Of a stretch of 64,000 nucleotides of DNA, positions 10,197-22,773 are shown in pieces; positions within the stretch are counted from its first letter, which is position 1, and every line of letters begins with the position of its first letter. The translations under genes were made by a program, and so were the position numbers. Origin of the DNA: Sequoia sempervirens (lineage: Eukaryota; Streptophyta; Pinopsida; Cupressales; Cupressaceae); contig VDFB02262673.1 of assembly GCA_007258455.2 (NCBI GenBank), positions 1-64,000 of the forward strand, read 5' to 3'. The notes under the pieces are model-generated. The model was not told where the DNA came from and did no database searches. It saw only the letters and a list, made by a program, of their open reading frames with translations.

Positions 10197-13100
10197 TTGA
10201 AAGTTGCTCGAACATATCTGACTTTACAGTCAAAAATCCAGATTTTGAAAATGCAATTCAACCCCATAGATTACAAGGCCAAATCAGTCATATTGCACAA
10301 CTTTTTGAAAACTTTCGATACAGACTTGGGTCATGTCTATCCCGTGGTCAAACTAAGCATGTTGGAAGGTACCAACAACACCAGTCAAAAATCTTGAGCA
10401 TTTCGGGTTGCTGGCAGCAGCGTCTTCCTATCACGGTTTTTAATCTTGAGTTCGTTCTTGCATGCATAGAGAACTACGACTCATCCACAAGACAAATTAG
10501 ATCAGCTGATGGGAGAGTCATTTGCAGTTTCAAGTCGAGGGATGTCGAGAAGTGTTTTTGTGGTGTCCCCTTCTAATTAGACACCTGTACGTCAGTAGAT
10601 TAGCCTATCATGTCGACCCTCATAGGCTAATGATCCTAGATAGAGGGTCTCTTGGACGGGCACTTGTTCGTCAGATTTGCAGTGTTGATCTCCGGAGTAT
10701 GGTGGCAGGGTGAATTGTTGCGTTTGGCGTGATAACTGTGCTTAAATTAATGATATTCACCTTTTATTTCACCATCCTTGGCCTAGGGACCATGTGTCTT
10801 TTAAATGGAGGGGTCACTTTATATTTTTCAGTTACTATTCATTACTAAAGTGGAAAAAAGTTATAACTTAAGTGAATAGTACTCACTTTAATGAATACTG
10901 AAATTCAATGTAAAATTATAAAAGCAAGAGGAGAAGTTCGACCCTTTCATGTTATGAGCTATTTTTGTTTGCTTGAGCCTATGAGTTGGAGTTTGAGGAA
11001 GAGGGAGACTAGGGTTTCCTGATTTCTGCAGTGGGTGAGCCTGGAGGGGGCTTGTTGTTCGTTTGTGAGCTGCTTGAGGGTGTGAAATAGCACCTTAAGG
11101 TTGCTGATCTAAGTTTGGTTGCTTTATGTGGAGCCATATATTGCTGTTTGCAAGTTATTAGAGCCATTTTCTGAGAGGTTTTTTGCTGCCATTGACTCCA
11201 CTTTCCACTATGAAGGAGTTGTTCGCATTTTAGAAGGTTTTTGGAGCTGATTTTTGCATCTACAGACAGCCGCCTTGTTTTGAGGGTTTCATCATCAGCA
11301 AGGAAAAGAAAAGCCTCTTCTAAGAGGCTGCAATCTTACCTAAAGGGGGCGCCCCAGCCCTAGGAAGCTTCCTATTTTGGTTTATGGCGGGAGAAGCTTG
11401 AATATCGAAAGTTGTAAGCACTTATTTGGGGTTTGGTACTATAGTAGAACTATTCACAGTGCTGTATGGCTGTAAGTTGAATTATTGCATACGATGTATC
11501 TAGTTTTGAATCCTATGTAAGTCATCTATTTTATGTAATCTCTTATGTAATGAAGAAAGTATCTTTGGCACTTAAATTGAGTCATTACTCAAATTGCCTT
11601 CGTAGATTAGTTTATTTAAAGTTCCTATTGCATGTAAATGCTTGTTAGTATTGTTAGCATTATTGGAATCAAACTCAAAAACACAAAATAAGGAAAAATA
11701 CAAATTGAAACAAAAATATCAGACCTAAAGAAACTCAGTGGAGACAAATCAACAGAGTGGTGGAACACTACAGTTTTGCTATTCCTCCTCGCTCAGACAA
11801 TTTTACCATGGTCATTGAGGATTGTGACAAGATATGGTATGGAGACAAAGAAAGATCTCAGAGAAAAGTTGCTCAGAGATGGTTGAAAGTACATAAGACT
11901 AACATGCCAAAGAAGGTTGGGCGTGGGGAGTTCAAGGATGAAGGTTCTATCTTGATAACTTTGCTCAACCGGGTTACTGGTCAGGAGGAACCTACTATTT
12001 TCCGACTGTGGATGTTCTATGTCATTTCTCGGATTATTGACGGTAAAGAGCATTTTGACTGGTCCATGTTAATCAACAAGTGTCTTCACTAACAAATCAT
12101 AGGATTCCTCAAAATCCACGAGTTTCACATGGTTTCTTTCTTGGTCTACTTAGTTGCATTTCAAGGCAATTTTAGACATTTGAAGACCACTAGGACTCTT
12201 GGCGTTCAACATGTTCACGAATATTACTCACAATTGTAGTTCTCAAAGGTTGAATAGGATTTCAAAGCGATGAATGATCACTTCCTCATGAAAACAGTCA
12301 AAGATCTTGATAATGAAATGCACATCAGGATTTCACCTGAGGCAAAATCAGCAATGGAGAGTTGGGCGGATTGGTTCATTCAATTCCCCAGTTTCACATA
12401 TATTCAAGTGTATGGTTACACCGGAGAACCTCTGATGCTACTAAGGTACCCGTTAGACAAGGTCCTATTCATGGAGTTTCTAAGAAAAGCTTAAAAGGTT
12501 CACTCTTTTCTTCACAATCGCCATAAGATAGCATTCACCTTTCCTTTTTTATGGGGTATTTACAAATGCAAGACTGCCGCTAATTGCAAGTTAATGACGA
12601 ACGAGTTAGAAAAACTCAACCTCAAGTATCTCATTGAGAGACGTTCTTATGATCCATTGGGTCATTATGCAGCTCGGTTGCTTGAAGTAATTCACACAGG
12701 CCAACACTTGAGGAGTTTTCGGCCAACTGCGAAGATGAATTTGAAGTGCGCCGACGTCATTACTGCGGACCTACTGTTGCTCAACTTGCTGCTTTTGTAT
12801 CAGAGGATGTTGAGGGTTTGTTAGATGATGACGGAGAAGTGTTACTTAGCTCATTTGTCAAAGATCAAGTTGCTCGCCAGCCACTTCGCCAACCAGATTG
12901 GTATGCCAAGGAGAGAGTACTTCCATTGAGGACCTGTCAAGGACAGTTAACAAAACTAGCATGCACTTCTTGGACAACAAGAGAAGGCAAAGGACAGTTC
13001 TAGTTACAAAGCCGCCAGTAGGGTTTTCTTCACTACCTTCTACCTCAAGGTCGAGGCCTTGAGTTAAGGTTATCTTGAAGCCATCTAAAAGTGTTAAGAG

Positions 13101-14465
13101 TCAGTGGGAACATGGAGGGAAGAAACACAGGCAAGCGAAAGCAAAAGCAGGTTGAAAGGGCGCTTGAAGTTCCAGTAGAGTCAGTTATACAGGTCAAAGT
13201 AGATTCTTCACCTCCTGGTTCACCATTTGCACCACAATCACCTCCCATCGATATTAACTTAGAGCTGGAATCACCAATTCAGGAAGCCTCAGCGCTAGTT
13301 GATCCATCAGAGGTCGATACAACAACAACAGTCTCTCCTCAAGAAGATAACATTGCTCATTCATGTTGGCTTGAGAGGTCTTTGGGAAGATGGAGGCAAT
13401 AGCCTTCATATCAACTTGATTTATTTGAGTTTGACGATCCTTATCAGGATAGGTCAAACAAGAAAATCAAGAAGCAGGTGCATATAGAGAAAACTTTTGA
13501 AGTAGAGATAATCGTTGAAGTTGCTACACCACTAGAGGGTAAGAGCTTGGATGAAGTTGAAGTTGGTGATTTCACCTTCGTCAAAGCTAAGCTCGGTAGG
13601 AGCACTCGGCAAACGGACGTGAGCCTCTTCAGGGTTGTCACAAGTAATCTTGAAGAGCATGTCATGAAGGATGGGGAAGATAAGGTAGCCCTCAAGGCTG
13701 AAATCAAGCAACTCCGACAGTATATTTGTGATCTCGTTCATGGAAACTCAAGCAGAGCACCTGGTCTTCCACACCTAAGGGACACTTGCAAAACAACAAA
13801 AGTTGGATTGATTAGGCAAACTTTTGGACAACTAGGTTGAAAATTTCATTGTTGCAGGCTGATACCTTCTCATAGAGTTATATCAGTTGAGGCGCCAGGA
13901 GTATGATCTTCGTGAGGGAGTTCATCAGTTTGAAATGGCTATAGCATGAGGCAAGGAAAAGGACCGGATACTAATATCTCAGTTGGCAGTTGCATATGAT
14001 GCCATTGTAGCAGATGAAGATAAAAGGAAGGTTTTAGCTTGGAGAGAACATCTTCTCTTCACAGTGGAAACGTATGAGAGAATCTCTACGAGGATTGATG
14101 CGCTCAAAGAGGACGTTACTAGAGCTGTCAAACTCATTAGCGAGTTTATCACTCAGATCTCGTGCCATTATCTTCGTGAAGATGGTACCTACAATGATCT
14201 TGATGCAGTGCAGGCCGAGTTTGAGAAGCTTGTTCGTGATAATCTGGATGGAGATCTTGTGGTGTCCAAGTTGGATCACTTCTCAGTGATGAAAACTAGT
14301 TTCAACAAAGCAATTGAAGAGGTTAGAGAATGTTAGAGGGTGATCAAAGATGGTGAGAGGGAGTTGAACAGGTAGGTTATCATCGTGGATAGCGTCAAAG
14401 TGCTAGAGGATGAGACAGTCGACCAGTTCTTGGACGAGGTGATAGCCCGTGAATGCTTAGAGTAG
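10197..14465 (+). pseudogene. Element E long ORF, plus copy (broken)
   Basis: Homologous over its length to the 840-codon ORF at 22774-25296. Segments: 10394-10558 (NLEFVLACIENYDSSTRQIR, RSADGRVICS), then after the inserted LTR 11778-12092 (MPKKVGRGEFKDEGS..), 12270-12494 (WADWFIQFPSFTYIQVYGY), 12594-13000, 13091-13402, 13478-13840 and 13983-14336. It ends VDQFLDEVIARE with a stop at 14463-14465. Several in-frame stops (for example 12090, 12238) and frameshifts make it non-functional. The C-terminal half is acidic and helical, probably partly coiled coil. Function unknown. The match to the other copy shows that the reading frame, not just DNA, was once maintained. Confidence 0.75.
10559..11772 (+). 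repeat. Solo LTR, family A, inserted in the element E ORF
   Basis: Starts TGTGGTGTCCCC (family start TGTAATGTCCCC) and ends AACACTACA. It is flanked by a perfect 5-bp duplication GTTTT (10554-10558 and 11773-11777). Removing the LTR and one GTTTT restores the frame EKCF/AIPPRSD, which lines up with EKCFSIPPWPES in the minus copy. A TATA box (attataaaag, about 10918) is followed by aggagaagttcgacc, also present in the family-A copy at 18073. The inverted repeat attagcctat...ataggctaat lies at 10600-10632. Confidence 0.95.
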
Positions 14466-15341
14466 ACAGTTAGTTAGATCCAACAGTTATTTCCGAGGAT
14501 AGAGTCAGAAGCAGCAGTTAACTCAACATCAATTTTGAGTTCTAATTGCTGATTTTATTCATGTTTATCTCATCCTCGCAGATATCTTTGGAGGAGGTGG
14601 CACTTTCAGTTAGGATCAGTTAAATGATGTTAGTTTTCGGTTAACTTTCATTTCAATAAGGACTAGCATGTTGCTAGTTTAGTTTAGTCTCGTTTCAGTT
14701 AACTAATGGTAGTTTTCCAGTTAATTGTATAGTTTCATTTATTTAGGTTTAGGAATAAACTCTTGCATGCTTGCAAGATTGATTGTTGACTCAAGGTGAT
14801 TTTAGGGTTACCTACACCTTTGATGTCTATAAATAAGAGCACTTTGCTTATTTGTAATTAACTTTTGCACGTGATAGCATACATGCTGAACAACCTTACC
14901 TGTAGTATTGCTATTTTGTATTGGTTCACTTTGATTAAGAATAAGATTGGATGATCTTTTCATGTTCATTGTTTAATGTCTTTGTTTTAATAAGCATTGT
15001 TTCATATCTACGCCTCAGATAGAGTATTTTACCTCCTTGGAAATTTAGAGATGAAGTTTATCGTTCGATGTTGTTCTTAGTAATCTTGTTTGCAGCCTAT
15101 ACCTTGGATAGAGTATTTTACCTCCTTAGGAATCCTATAGTCAAGCTTACCGTTTAATGTTTGTTTTCAGTAACCTACTTTCAATCTACACCTCGGATAG
15201 AGTATTTTACCTCCTTGGGAATCCTGGAAACTAGTTTACCGTTTGTTGTCGTTCTCAATAACCTTTATTTCAGCCTACACCTCGGATAGAGTATTTTACC
15301 TCCTTGGGAATCCTGTGATAAAGTTGATCATATACCAATTC
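14466..15341 (+). repeat. 3' tail of element E with promoter-like box and 90-bp tandem array
   Basis: Follows the ORF stop. It has a TATA-like box (tataaata, 14828-14835) placed as in an LTR. Four tandem units of about 90 bp then begin near 15011, 15101, 15189 and 15279. Each unit carries cctcggatagagtattttac followed by ctccttgggaatcct. The array runs directly into the inserted LTR at 15342. This looks like the U3-R-U5 of an LTR with internal tandem repeats. Confidence 0.6.
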
Positions 15342-16701
15342 TGTAAGAACCCTACCAGTTCTAACCATTGATAACTGATGTTGAATGATGAGGGTTTGTT
15401 TGTTTTTGATGGTTTGTGATTTTTTTGAGGTTTTTGACAATATATGCTTTTTGTATTTTTTAATAAAATAATGCTAGGCAAGAAATATGCATAAGGAAAT
15501 AGACAAATTATTGAAGCAACTGAACTATAGCAAGGCTGCAACTTGTATTTATTAATCAAAAAATAATTACATAAGCTTTAAGGAACCTTGCATACCCGAA
15601 AATGTAACATGAAGGTTTAAATGAATTTCTGAAATTTATGGCAGTAGCTGGTGAAATGTACGGCTTGCCTCTTAAACCATCTTCTCCACCTTGAAACCCA
15701 CGCTAAAGGCTCCCAAGATGCTAGGCACCGCAAATGTTGATTAAAGGCCTCAAAGAAGCGAGGCGATTTTCCTTGAAGAAAACATGCCTTTGCTGGTAGA
15801 CAATACTGCTGGCTGCAAACAAAAGGTACGGCCTGGAAATGCTGGTGGTACGGCTGCAATATGGGTGCTGGTAAATATTAAATGCAGCCTCTATAACCTT
15901 GTTCCTTCAAGAGGATAAATCTGCTTGCAACCCTAATGAATCCTTCACCTGTAAGCACAAACTAGACCCCTGTATGAAGCCACAGTCAAGCAATAATTCA
16001 GCTGATAGTTTCACAGCCTCAAAATTGAATAAACCAATGAGAGTTTTCGTTCCCAATGGATGGAAATGGCAGAAACCCTAGCTGGCTTCTCGAAGCATGA
16101 ACTCCAAAGACACAAGTTTATAATCTTCAAAACATAATGAAATAAATTCCTCTTGATGCCTTTTTATATTCTCCTCAAAGAGGTTGACCTCTTAATTGCT
16201 TTTGAAATCCACTTTAGGTTTTTGATAAAAACATGCTAATATGTCCAAACTTGGGCGCCCAAATCAATAATATAAAATAATTGTACTTTAAGTGATTTTA
16301 ATTGAGGGTCATGGCCTCATCAGAAATACACTTTTTGACTTGATAATTTAACTTTATATTATTTAATTATCATTAAAGTACCTTTAATGACAATTACTCA
16401 TTAAACATTCAATATTTGCCCATCCAACTGATTAAGAGGTCAACACTGCATTTGAGACCTGTCCAGGTGCCTTACTAAATATAGTAACATTGTCTCCCTT
16501 GAAATGGTGACTTACAATAAATAGTAAGTATGAAGAACGGAGTCTAACAAAGGCCAAACCTAAACCCACATTGAGTTCTGAAGGAGAAAACACACTGATC
16601 ACTGCCAAGAAGGACCCTCTAACCATCTGTGTTTGCCTACGAGGGTCATGAATAGGCTAAACCATCCAAAAACAAGATCAGGTTGAAATGGGGACATTAC
16701 A
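15342..16701 (-). repeat. Solo LTR, family C, minus strand
   Basis: On the minus strand it starts TGTAATGTCCCC at 16701 and ends GGGTTCTTACA at 15342. A perfect 5-bp duplication AATTC flanks it (15337-15341 and 16702-16706). It carries the shared header (inverted repeat 16637-16668; palindrome-like block near 16480-16525) and a TATA-like tatataaa-type box on the minus strand near 16165. No internal retrotransposon sequence is attached, so it is a solo LTR. Confidence 0.93.
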
Positions 16702-16706
16702 AATTC

Positions 16707-17009
16707 CCTGCTTCTAAGTCCTCATACTCTGTTTCTTGAGGCGTTTAGCCTAGTTGTAGTTAAAGATTTGTAAAACCAGAGAAAATCCTTAGCTGTAATG
16801 TGTTTGGTTTTTTAACTTTGTACCTCTTCCAGCTGAGTCAAAAAGATAGGATTTAGATCATTTACTTTTTCACGCATATTAGCACAAGAGGGAGCTTCCC
16901 CTCCTAATTTGAAGAGTAGTCATTACGCACTGTGCATAGCTATCCGTTGCCAATACACACTCCATAGGTGTGAATTGTAACACCAACACCATGCATTGTG
17001 CATTTCAAT
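16707..17009 (+). repeat. 3' module of element E
   Basis: Matches the reverse complement of about 21700-22060. The clearest shared word is gcttcccctcctaatttgaa (16892 onward), with weaker flanking similarity (gttgtagttaaag / gtcgtagttgaac; gtgcatagctatccgtt / gtgcatagctgtccgtt). Non-coding. It joins RepB copy 2 at about 17010. Confidence 0.6.
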
Positions 17010-17428
17010 CTTTCCATATAGTTTAGTTGCTTTTGAGTATACTTGGAGTGTTTTTGAGCACATACGTTCCAAGAAACACTACTATTTAATTCAATAAAGG
17101 ATGAATAGTGTGGTGGGCATTCACACTAACCTCCACTTGAAGCTAAAGAAAAATTCAAGGTTAGAGTTTTGAAATACTTGCAATTGTAATCATTGTTCTT
17201 TTGAGGATTTTGATATTTTAACAAAGGCCAAGCTTGATAGAGATTTGGTTGGATAACTTAGGATAGGCTTTGACCTAGGAGCTTCATCGTTAGGACTTGT
17301 AGCCTTGTAGTATAGCTTTCTTCATTGTAGAAAAAGTGATTGGTACATCTAATTTTTGAAACTTTCTAGTTAATTTGTAGGTTGACTTTGTACAACATAG
17401 ATTGTAATTGTAAATTTGAAAAGTATTA
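17010..17428 (+). repeat. RepB copy 2 (direct repeat right of element E)
   Basis: Direct copy of 6690-7450 without the MITE. It has about 40 bp absent from copy 1 (near 17100-17140) and ends aatttgaaaagta at about 17428, where copy 1 also ends. Confidence 0.8.
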
Positions 17429-18072
17429 ATTTATACTTATTATTATGCAGCATAGAGTATGCATTATACAATGCAATCAAATTAATGATATGAACAAAAA
17501 TGATAAAATTTATATTCTACAATTCATAGGTGAAACTCTCAATTGATTTTTCTCTCTATATCTCTATGTTAGTAAAATGCTTTCAAATTTTAAAAACATT
17601 AATTTTTTCTATCTTTTTTTGTCTGTTTTTCCACATCATTTGAAAATCCAATTTTTTTGAAATTTTTTTAATCTTTTGCTTTGCAATTTTTTTGCCAAAA
17701 GGTTTTTGCTTGTATGTTGTGCAGTATATGTTATTTCCTTTGTAGGGTTTTCACAATCTTCTCCAAGTGCCTTTATGTAAGGTATCATTATGTGTGGCTT
17801 ACTTCTATCCCTTGTTCTTTGCAGTTGCCCTTAGGCTGGGCCAAAACGTGTTTTTCATTTCTTAATGTCTATCCATGTTCCTTGAGAACCATGGATAAAT
17901 GAGCGTTTTTCTTGTTTAACATATTTATCATTTGTACTATTGAAGAATTGTATTGCATATTAAGAAGGAGAATTTTCTGGGGGAGAATTGGGCTGTAAAT
18001 GGAAATGGAGGTACTCTCTAAATTTGAGGTTTGTTTGGAAACTGATTATTTAGAATAAAATTAATATCATTT
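17429..18072. other. AT-rich spacer
   Basis: No gene is seen. Long T-rich stretches (17580-17700) are present, with nothing recognisable before the LTR. Confidence 0.4.
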
Positions 18073-19283
18073 TGTAATGTCCCCATTCTTTCGCGAGCAT
18101 CAGAGTTGGTGGATTAGCCTATTATGTCGATCCTCGTAGGCTAATGGGTCTGGGTAGAGGGTCACTTGGACGGGCACTTGGTCGTCAATTTGCAGTGTTG
18201 ATCTCCGGAGTATGGTGGCAGGGTGAATTATGGTGTTTGGTGTGATACTTGTGCTTAAATTAATGACTCACCTTTTATTTCATCATTTTTGGCCTAGAGA
18301 CCTTGTGCCTTTAAAATGTTGGGGTCACTTTATTTTTTTCAGTTACTATTCATCCATAAAGTGAAAAAAGGTTATAGCTTTAAGTGAATAGTACTCACTA
18401 TATGAATAGTGATTTCAATGTAAAATTATAAAAGGGAAGAGGAGAAGTTCGACCCCCTTATGCTTTGAGTTAATTTCTTGCTTGGCTTGTGAGTTTGGAG
18501 TTTGGGAGAGAGGGAAACTAGGGTTTCCTGATTTCTGCAGTGGGTGAGCCTGGAGGGGGCTTGTTATTCGTTTATGAGCTGCTTGAGGGTGTGAAATACC
18601 ACCTCAAGGTTGCTGATCAGAGTTTGGATGCTTCATTTGGAATCATAAATTGTTGTTTGCAGGTTATTAGAGCTTTTTTCTGAAAGGGTTTTTGCTGCCA
18701 TAGGCTCCACTATATCTACCAAGGAGCTGTTTGCATTTTAATGAATTTTTGGGGCTGTTTTGGAAAGCTACAGCCAGCCGCACTTTCATGAGGGTTTGAA
18801 TCAGCACAAGGAAAAGAAACACCTCTCTAGAGAGGCTGCAATCACTTCAAAAAGGGGCACCCTTGCCCTAGGGAGCTCTCCAATTTGGATTTTGGTGGGA
18901 GAACTTTGTCTTTTAGGAGTTGTGTGCACTACATTGGGGTTTGGTACTGTAGCAAATCACTATTCACAATGATGAATGGCTGTAAATTAAAGTTTAGTAT
19001 ATGATATATTTAGCTTTAAATCTGATGTAAGCTATATCTTGTATGCACCTTATTATGTAATGAAGAACTCATATTTGGCTTCCAAAATGATCATATTACT
19101 CGATGTATCTCAATAGATTAGTTTATTAGAAGTTTCTACTTCATGTACATGCTCTTTAGTATTTATTTAGTATTATTAGCAAGCAAACTCAAAACACAAA
19201 AGACAGAATACAAAACCAAAAAAAAAAAAATCAGACCTACGAACTCAGTGAAAAACAAATCAGCAGAGTGGTGGATCACAACA
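18073..19283 (+). repeat. Solo LTR, family A
   Basis: Starts TGTAATGTCCCC and ends GGATCACAACA, with a perfect 5-bp duplication CATTT on both sides (18068-18072 and 19284-19288). It is closely similar to the LTR at 10559-11772 throughout, including attataaaag...agaggagaagttcgacc (about 18425) and gagcctggagggggcttgtt (about 18546). No primer-binding site or gag follows, so it is a solo LTR. Confidence 0.95.
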
Positions 19284-19288
19284 CATTT

Positions 19289-20236
19289 CCATTAGGGATA
19301 CTACAAGTGATTAATGCAAACTTACCAGAGGAGACACCCTAGGAAGAATAACATTCAAAGCAATACCATGAGTGAACAAATGAGCAATGAAATGAGGGCC
19401 TTCATGAGAGAACAAACCAAGCACTCCTTCAAACCTTACAAGACATGAGTAATACAAACAAAACTATTGAAACAATTACTCTATACTTTCAAATGAGATT
19501 TCATTCAATGCTTGAGAAATTACATAACATCATACCCGGAAGCTAGAGCATGAATTATTGCGAATCTGAAATACTTTAACAGCAACTGGCAGACCCTTGT
19601 CTTGGACGCACCCTTCAAGAAGCAGATTTCTCCACGTCGAAAATGATGCACAATGACATCCAAGACCTAGCCGCCCAAAATGGTGGAAGAATGAAGCTGA
19701 AACTCAAGGCGTTTGAGCCTAGAACTCACACGCCAGGCATTCGGATATTTTACGGCCCAACAATGATGAATGGTGTGGCCCAACAATTATGCAAACAACA
19801 TTAAATGTAGTCAACAACGTTTGTCTTTGACTGAGAACTGATCTTTTATTCAAACCCTTGAATTTCTTTGTGATAGTCACTCCAATTGTGCACTAATGTG
19901 ACCTCTGATTGAACCCAACTGAAGAGCAAACTTTGGGTGGTATTTCACACTTGTAGAATGCTTAATCTGTGAGAATTTACATTCTCAAAGAGTGATTTGC
20001 AACAAAAAACCCTTGTTCTTCCTTCTTAGCAAAAGTGTCATGTCCCAAGAATCGTGACATTTAGATAATAAGAAACATAATTAAAATAGTTAGCCACTTG
20101 ATATTACATAATGGTAATTGTCGAAGACAATAATATAATTAGAAATGACGTCATAAATATTATTATGGTATATTAGATATTAAAGTATATAAAATTAATA
20201 TAAATATAAAATAATATTAAAATTATTGGACAATTA
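19289..20236. other. Unassigned repeat-like stretch
   Basis: No clear gene. A short open frame near 19369-19450 (MSEQMSNEMRAFMREQT) resembles the polar, Met/Gln-rich N-termini of retrotransposon gag but is too short to call. The part from 20040 to 20236 is AT-rich. Confidence 0.35.
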
Positions 20237-21600
20237 TGTAATGTCCCCTTCTCATCAGTAATCTATTCTGACACTCATGAGCCTATTCCGGAAGCCTGTA
20301 GGCATGTGTGAGGTAAAATTAGGGTTTCCAGTTCGGAGGTTCTCTGGCATTTCTGAGAGTTTACTATTTATAGTAAATTCTATTTTTAGCAGTATGGAGT
20401 TTGTCAGCTTTTAGAACATCATTTCCAGTTGGAGCATTTATTTGCAATTCATGTCGGATTTCTCAAGGCATTTTTATGTTGAATAAAGGCATTGAGGTTA
20501 TTATTTGCAGTTGACCCCCTTGGCCTAGTAAGACAACTTAAGTTGTGTTTAAAAGGGGGACTTGGAAGGGGTATGCTATCATAAAGGTGATTTAATTATT
20601 AATAAAGATAAAAGCCTTGGGAAATAAAGTGGATGCCTTTTTGAAGGAGTTATTATTTTAAAATAAAGATTTTATATTGCCTTGTAAAGTGGACGCCTTT
20701 TTGAGAAGCTGAAGGGTTTTTGGAAATTTGAAGTGTCTCTGTGACTGTTTGCGTCTTTTCTTGAGGGATTGAAGAGTTTTCTACTCTTCTATAAAATGAG
20801 GGCTTGGTTCCAGCATTGGTATCCATTCATGTTATCATACTGTTATGCTGTCGGAATGACAAATGAAATCTTGCTTCGAGGATGCTACCTCCTACCCAAT
20901 TATCCAATTTCATGTTTGAAATACAACATCTAGTTGGAATTCGCTGCTTCTCATCCAGACTAGCAGATTGAGCTCAATTGTGAAGAAATTTTGAAGATTT
21001 ATCAATTTTGGTTTTGCTGTTTCATCTACAGCTGAAAATGATTTCAAGTTATAGCTTTATTTCCAGTTTGAAATTGGTTCTGGGCATTTCATCATTCTAA
21101 TTGCTGTTCAAGGGCGCCCCTTCATGCCAATTTTTGGATTTTTTGATTGAGAACTTGATTTTTAAAGAGAAATCGCCCCTTCAAGGAGGGCCGTACTTTT
21201 TTGGAAGTGCTTTGGGATTCGTGCAAAATTCACAGAAGTTTTTTGAAGTTGTTTCTTCATCTCAGCATGGTCGCCTACCTTCTAGCAATCCATTGCACTT
21301 GATCTCATTCGATTTGGAGGTGAAATGAGTGAGTTATGAATATTTCATTGGTTTTCACAGTTGCTGATTGACATTTCCAGTTTACTGTTTTTTGTATCAG
21401 ACTTTAGAAGTTCTGATTTTTGATTCATTATCAGCAGTTAGAGAAATAAATAATTGTATGAGATCATCTATTACTCATGTGTTTGAAGACTATTGTAATT
21501 CATATGTAATTTGCAGCTTATTTCTTATTTGTAAAGACTGTAAACAGTAGTACTGTTCCAGTTCTAATTGCTGCAATTAATTCTAATTCTTCTCACATAA
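20237..21600 (+). repeat. LTR family D, right end not placed
   Basis: Starts TGTAATGTCCCCTTCTC and follows the family-D LTR at 43428: a gcctattcc...tgtaggc inverted repeat (20283-20306), aaattagggtttcc (20317), gtttactatttatagtaaat (20364), TATA box (ctataaaatg, about 20799), then cagtagtactg (21545). Beyond about 21600 the similarity fades. The preceding 5-mer is aatta (20232-20236). The element E minus copy begins soon after, so this LTR may be interrupted by it; family-D U5-like sequence (gcacattcttgacgttgag) reappears at 28471. Confidence 0.75.
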
Positions 21601-22773
21601 GCACCCCTGGATGGTTTACCGCCAGTGTGGATAATTTGATTGTAACACTCTTGTACCCACTTTCTTAGTGGTGAATCCCCACAATTATGTGGATGCCCGC
21701 CGCAGCGGATGAATTAGTTTGTAATAGCTTCATGGCTGGTTATCCGCCTATTAATTTTGTTGGCGTTTAAATTCGCACCTCTGGAATGCGGATTTGAAAA
21801 CGGACAGCTATGCACAGATAAACTGCTCTTCAAATTAGGAGGGGAAGCTCCCTCTTGCTGATGGTGTTTGAAAGAAAGTAAACTAAAACTAAGTTGCCTA
21901 TCTTTTTGGATCAGCTTAGAGCACAAGGTTTTTTAAACACAAACGCCGCAGCTGAGATTTTCTGATAAGAAGTTCAACTACGACTAACCTAGACTAAAGA
22001 CGTTCCTAACCTCTCAAGTAATAGCAGAGCAAGAGAAGTTAGAAATTAACAAGGCAGATTTTCTGACAAAATACTTTAACAATCTCTCTCTCAACAAACA
22101 CCTACACACTTCACTGTAAGCTGAAATAAAGATCATGAAAGCATAACATAGATAACGGAAATCTGAGATTTTAGACCAAGGCAAAAGAGGCTCATGATTT
22201 TATTACTCAAATCTCTAAAACAAAACTCCCTTCTAACATGCCTTGAATAAGAAATTGCAGCTAAGGAGGCTTGCAAACTTATTCTTAACACAATAGAAAA
22301 CAGCAATCTCACTAACTCCTTGTTGGCTAAAGAGGCTCAACAATTTGCTTATCACAATACAAATGAACAATGCTTGAACCCAACAAGATAGAGAGGCACA
22401 ATGGGCTCATTTTTGTTCTCATAAGCCTTGAGGTTTAAACTAAGTGAGACTGGCTGAATAACAACTTGCTGCAATTGATTTCGCAATTTCACTTTATGAC
22501 AATAACCGTTAAAGAAAATAAATGAGCAAAGGCTCCTTATTTATAGAAAGCAGAGGAGTAGGGAACCCTAAAATCTCCTTGCTTTCACAATCTAGGGCTT
22601 GCTCAGCAAGCAAGCTTTATTACTAAATCTAGAAAGATAAAACCCTAAAAAGCAGAAAAAGCGGGAAACGCCAACTATTACATCTTATCTTCTTTCTATC
22701 CTCAAAGAATGGATAAGGATGATTCCAAGAATAGAAAGAAAGCGGGAAAGAAAGCTTCTAGAAGAAAGCTGCT

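Larger units (their letters stand above)
7453..17009 (+). mobile_element. Element E, plus-strand copy (degenerate, nested insertions)
   Basis: A repeat of unknown class. The 5' limit TGTTGTACC at 7453, followed by a GCTTCATTAAGG block, is shared with the minus copies starting at 28395 and 43273. Order along the copy: leader with repeat modules (about 8460-10190), long ORF (10197-14465, broken), an LTR-like tail with a TATA box (tataaata, 14828-14835), a 90-bp tandem array (15011-15340), and a 3' module (16707-17000) matching 21700-22060 in reverse. Three LTRs are inserted: about 7560-8451, 10559-11772 and 15342-16701. The class (LARD-like or other LTR-type non-autonomous element) is inference. 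No RT, integrase or protease was seen. Confidence 0.6.
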
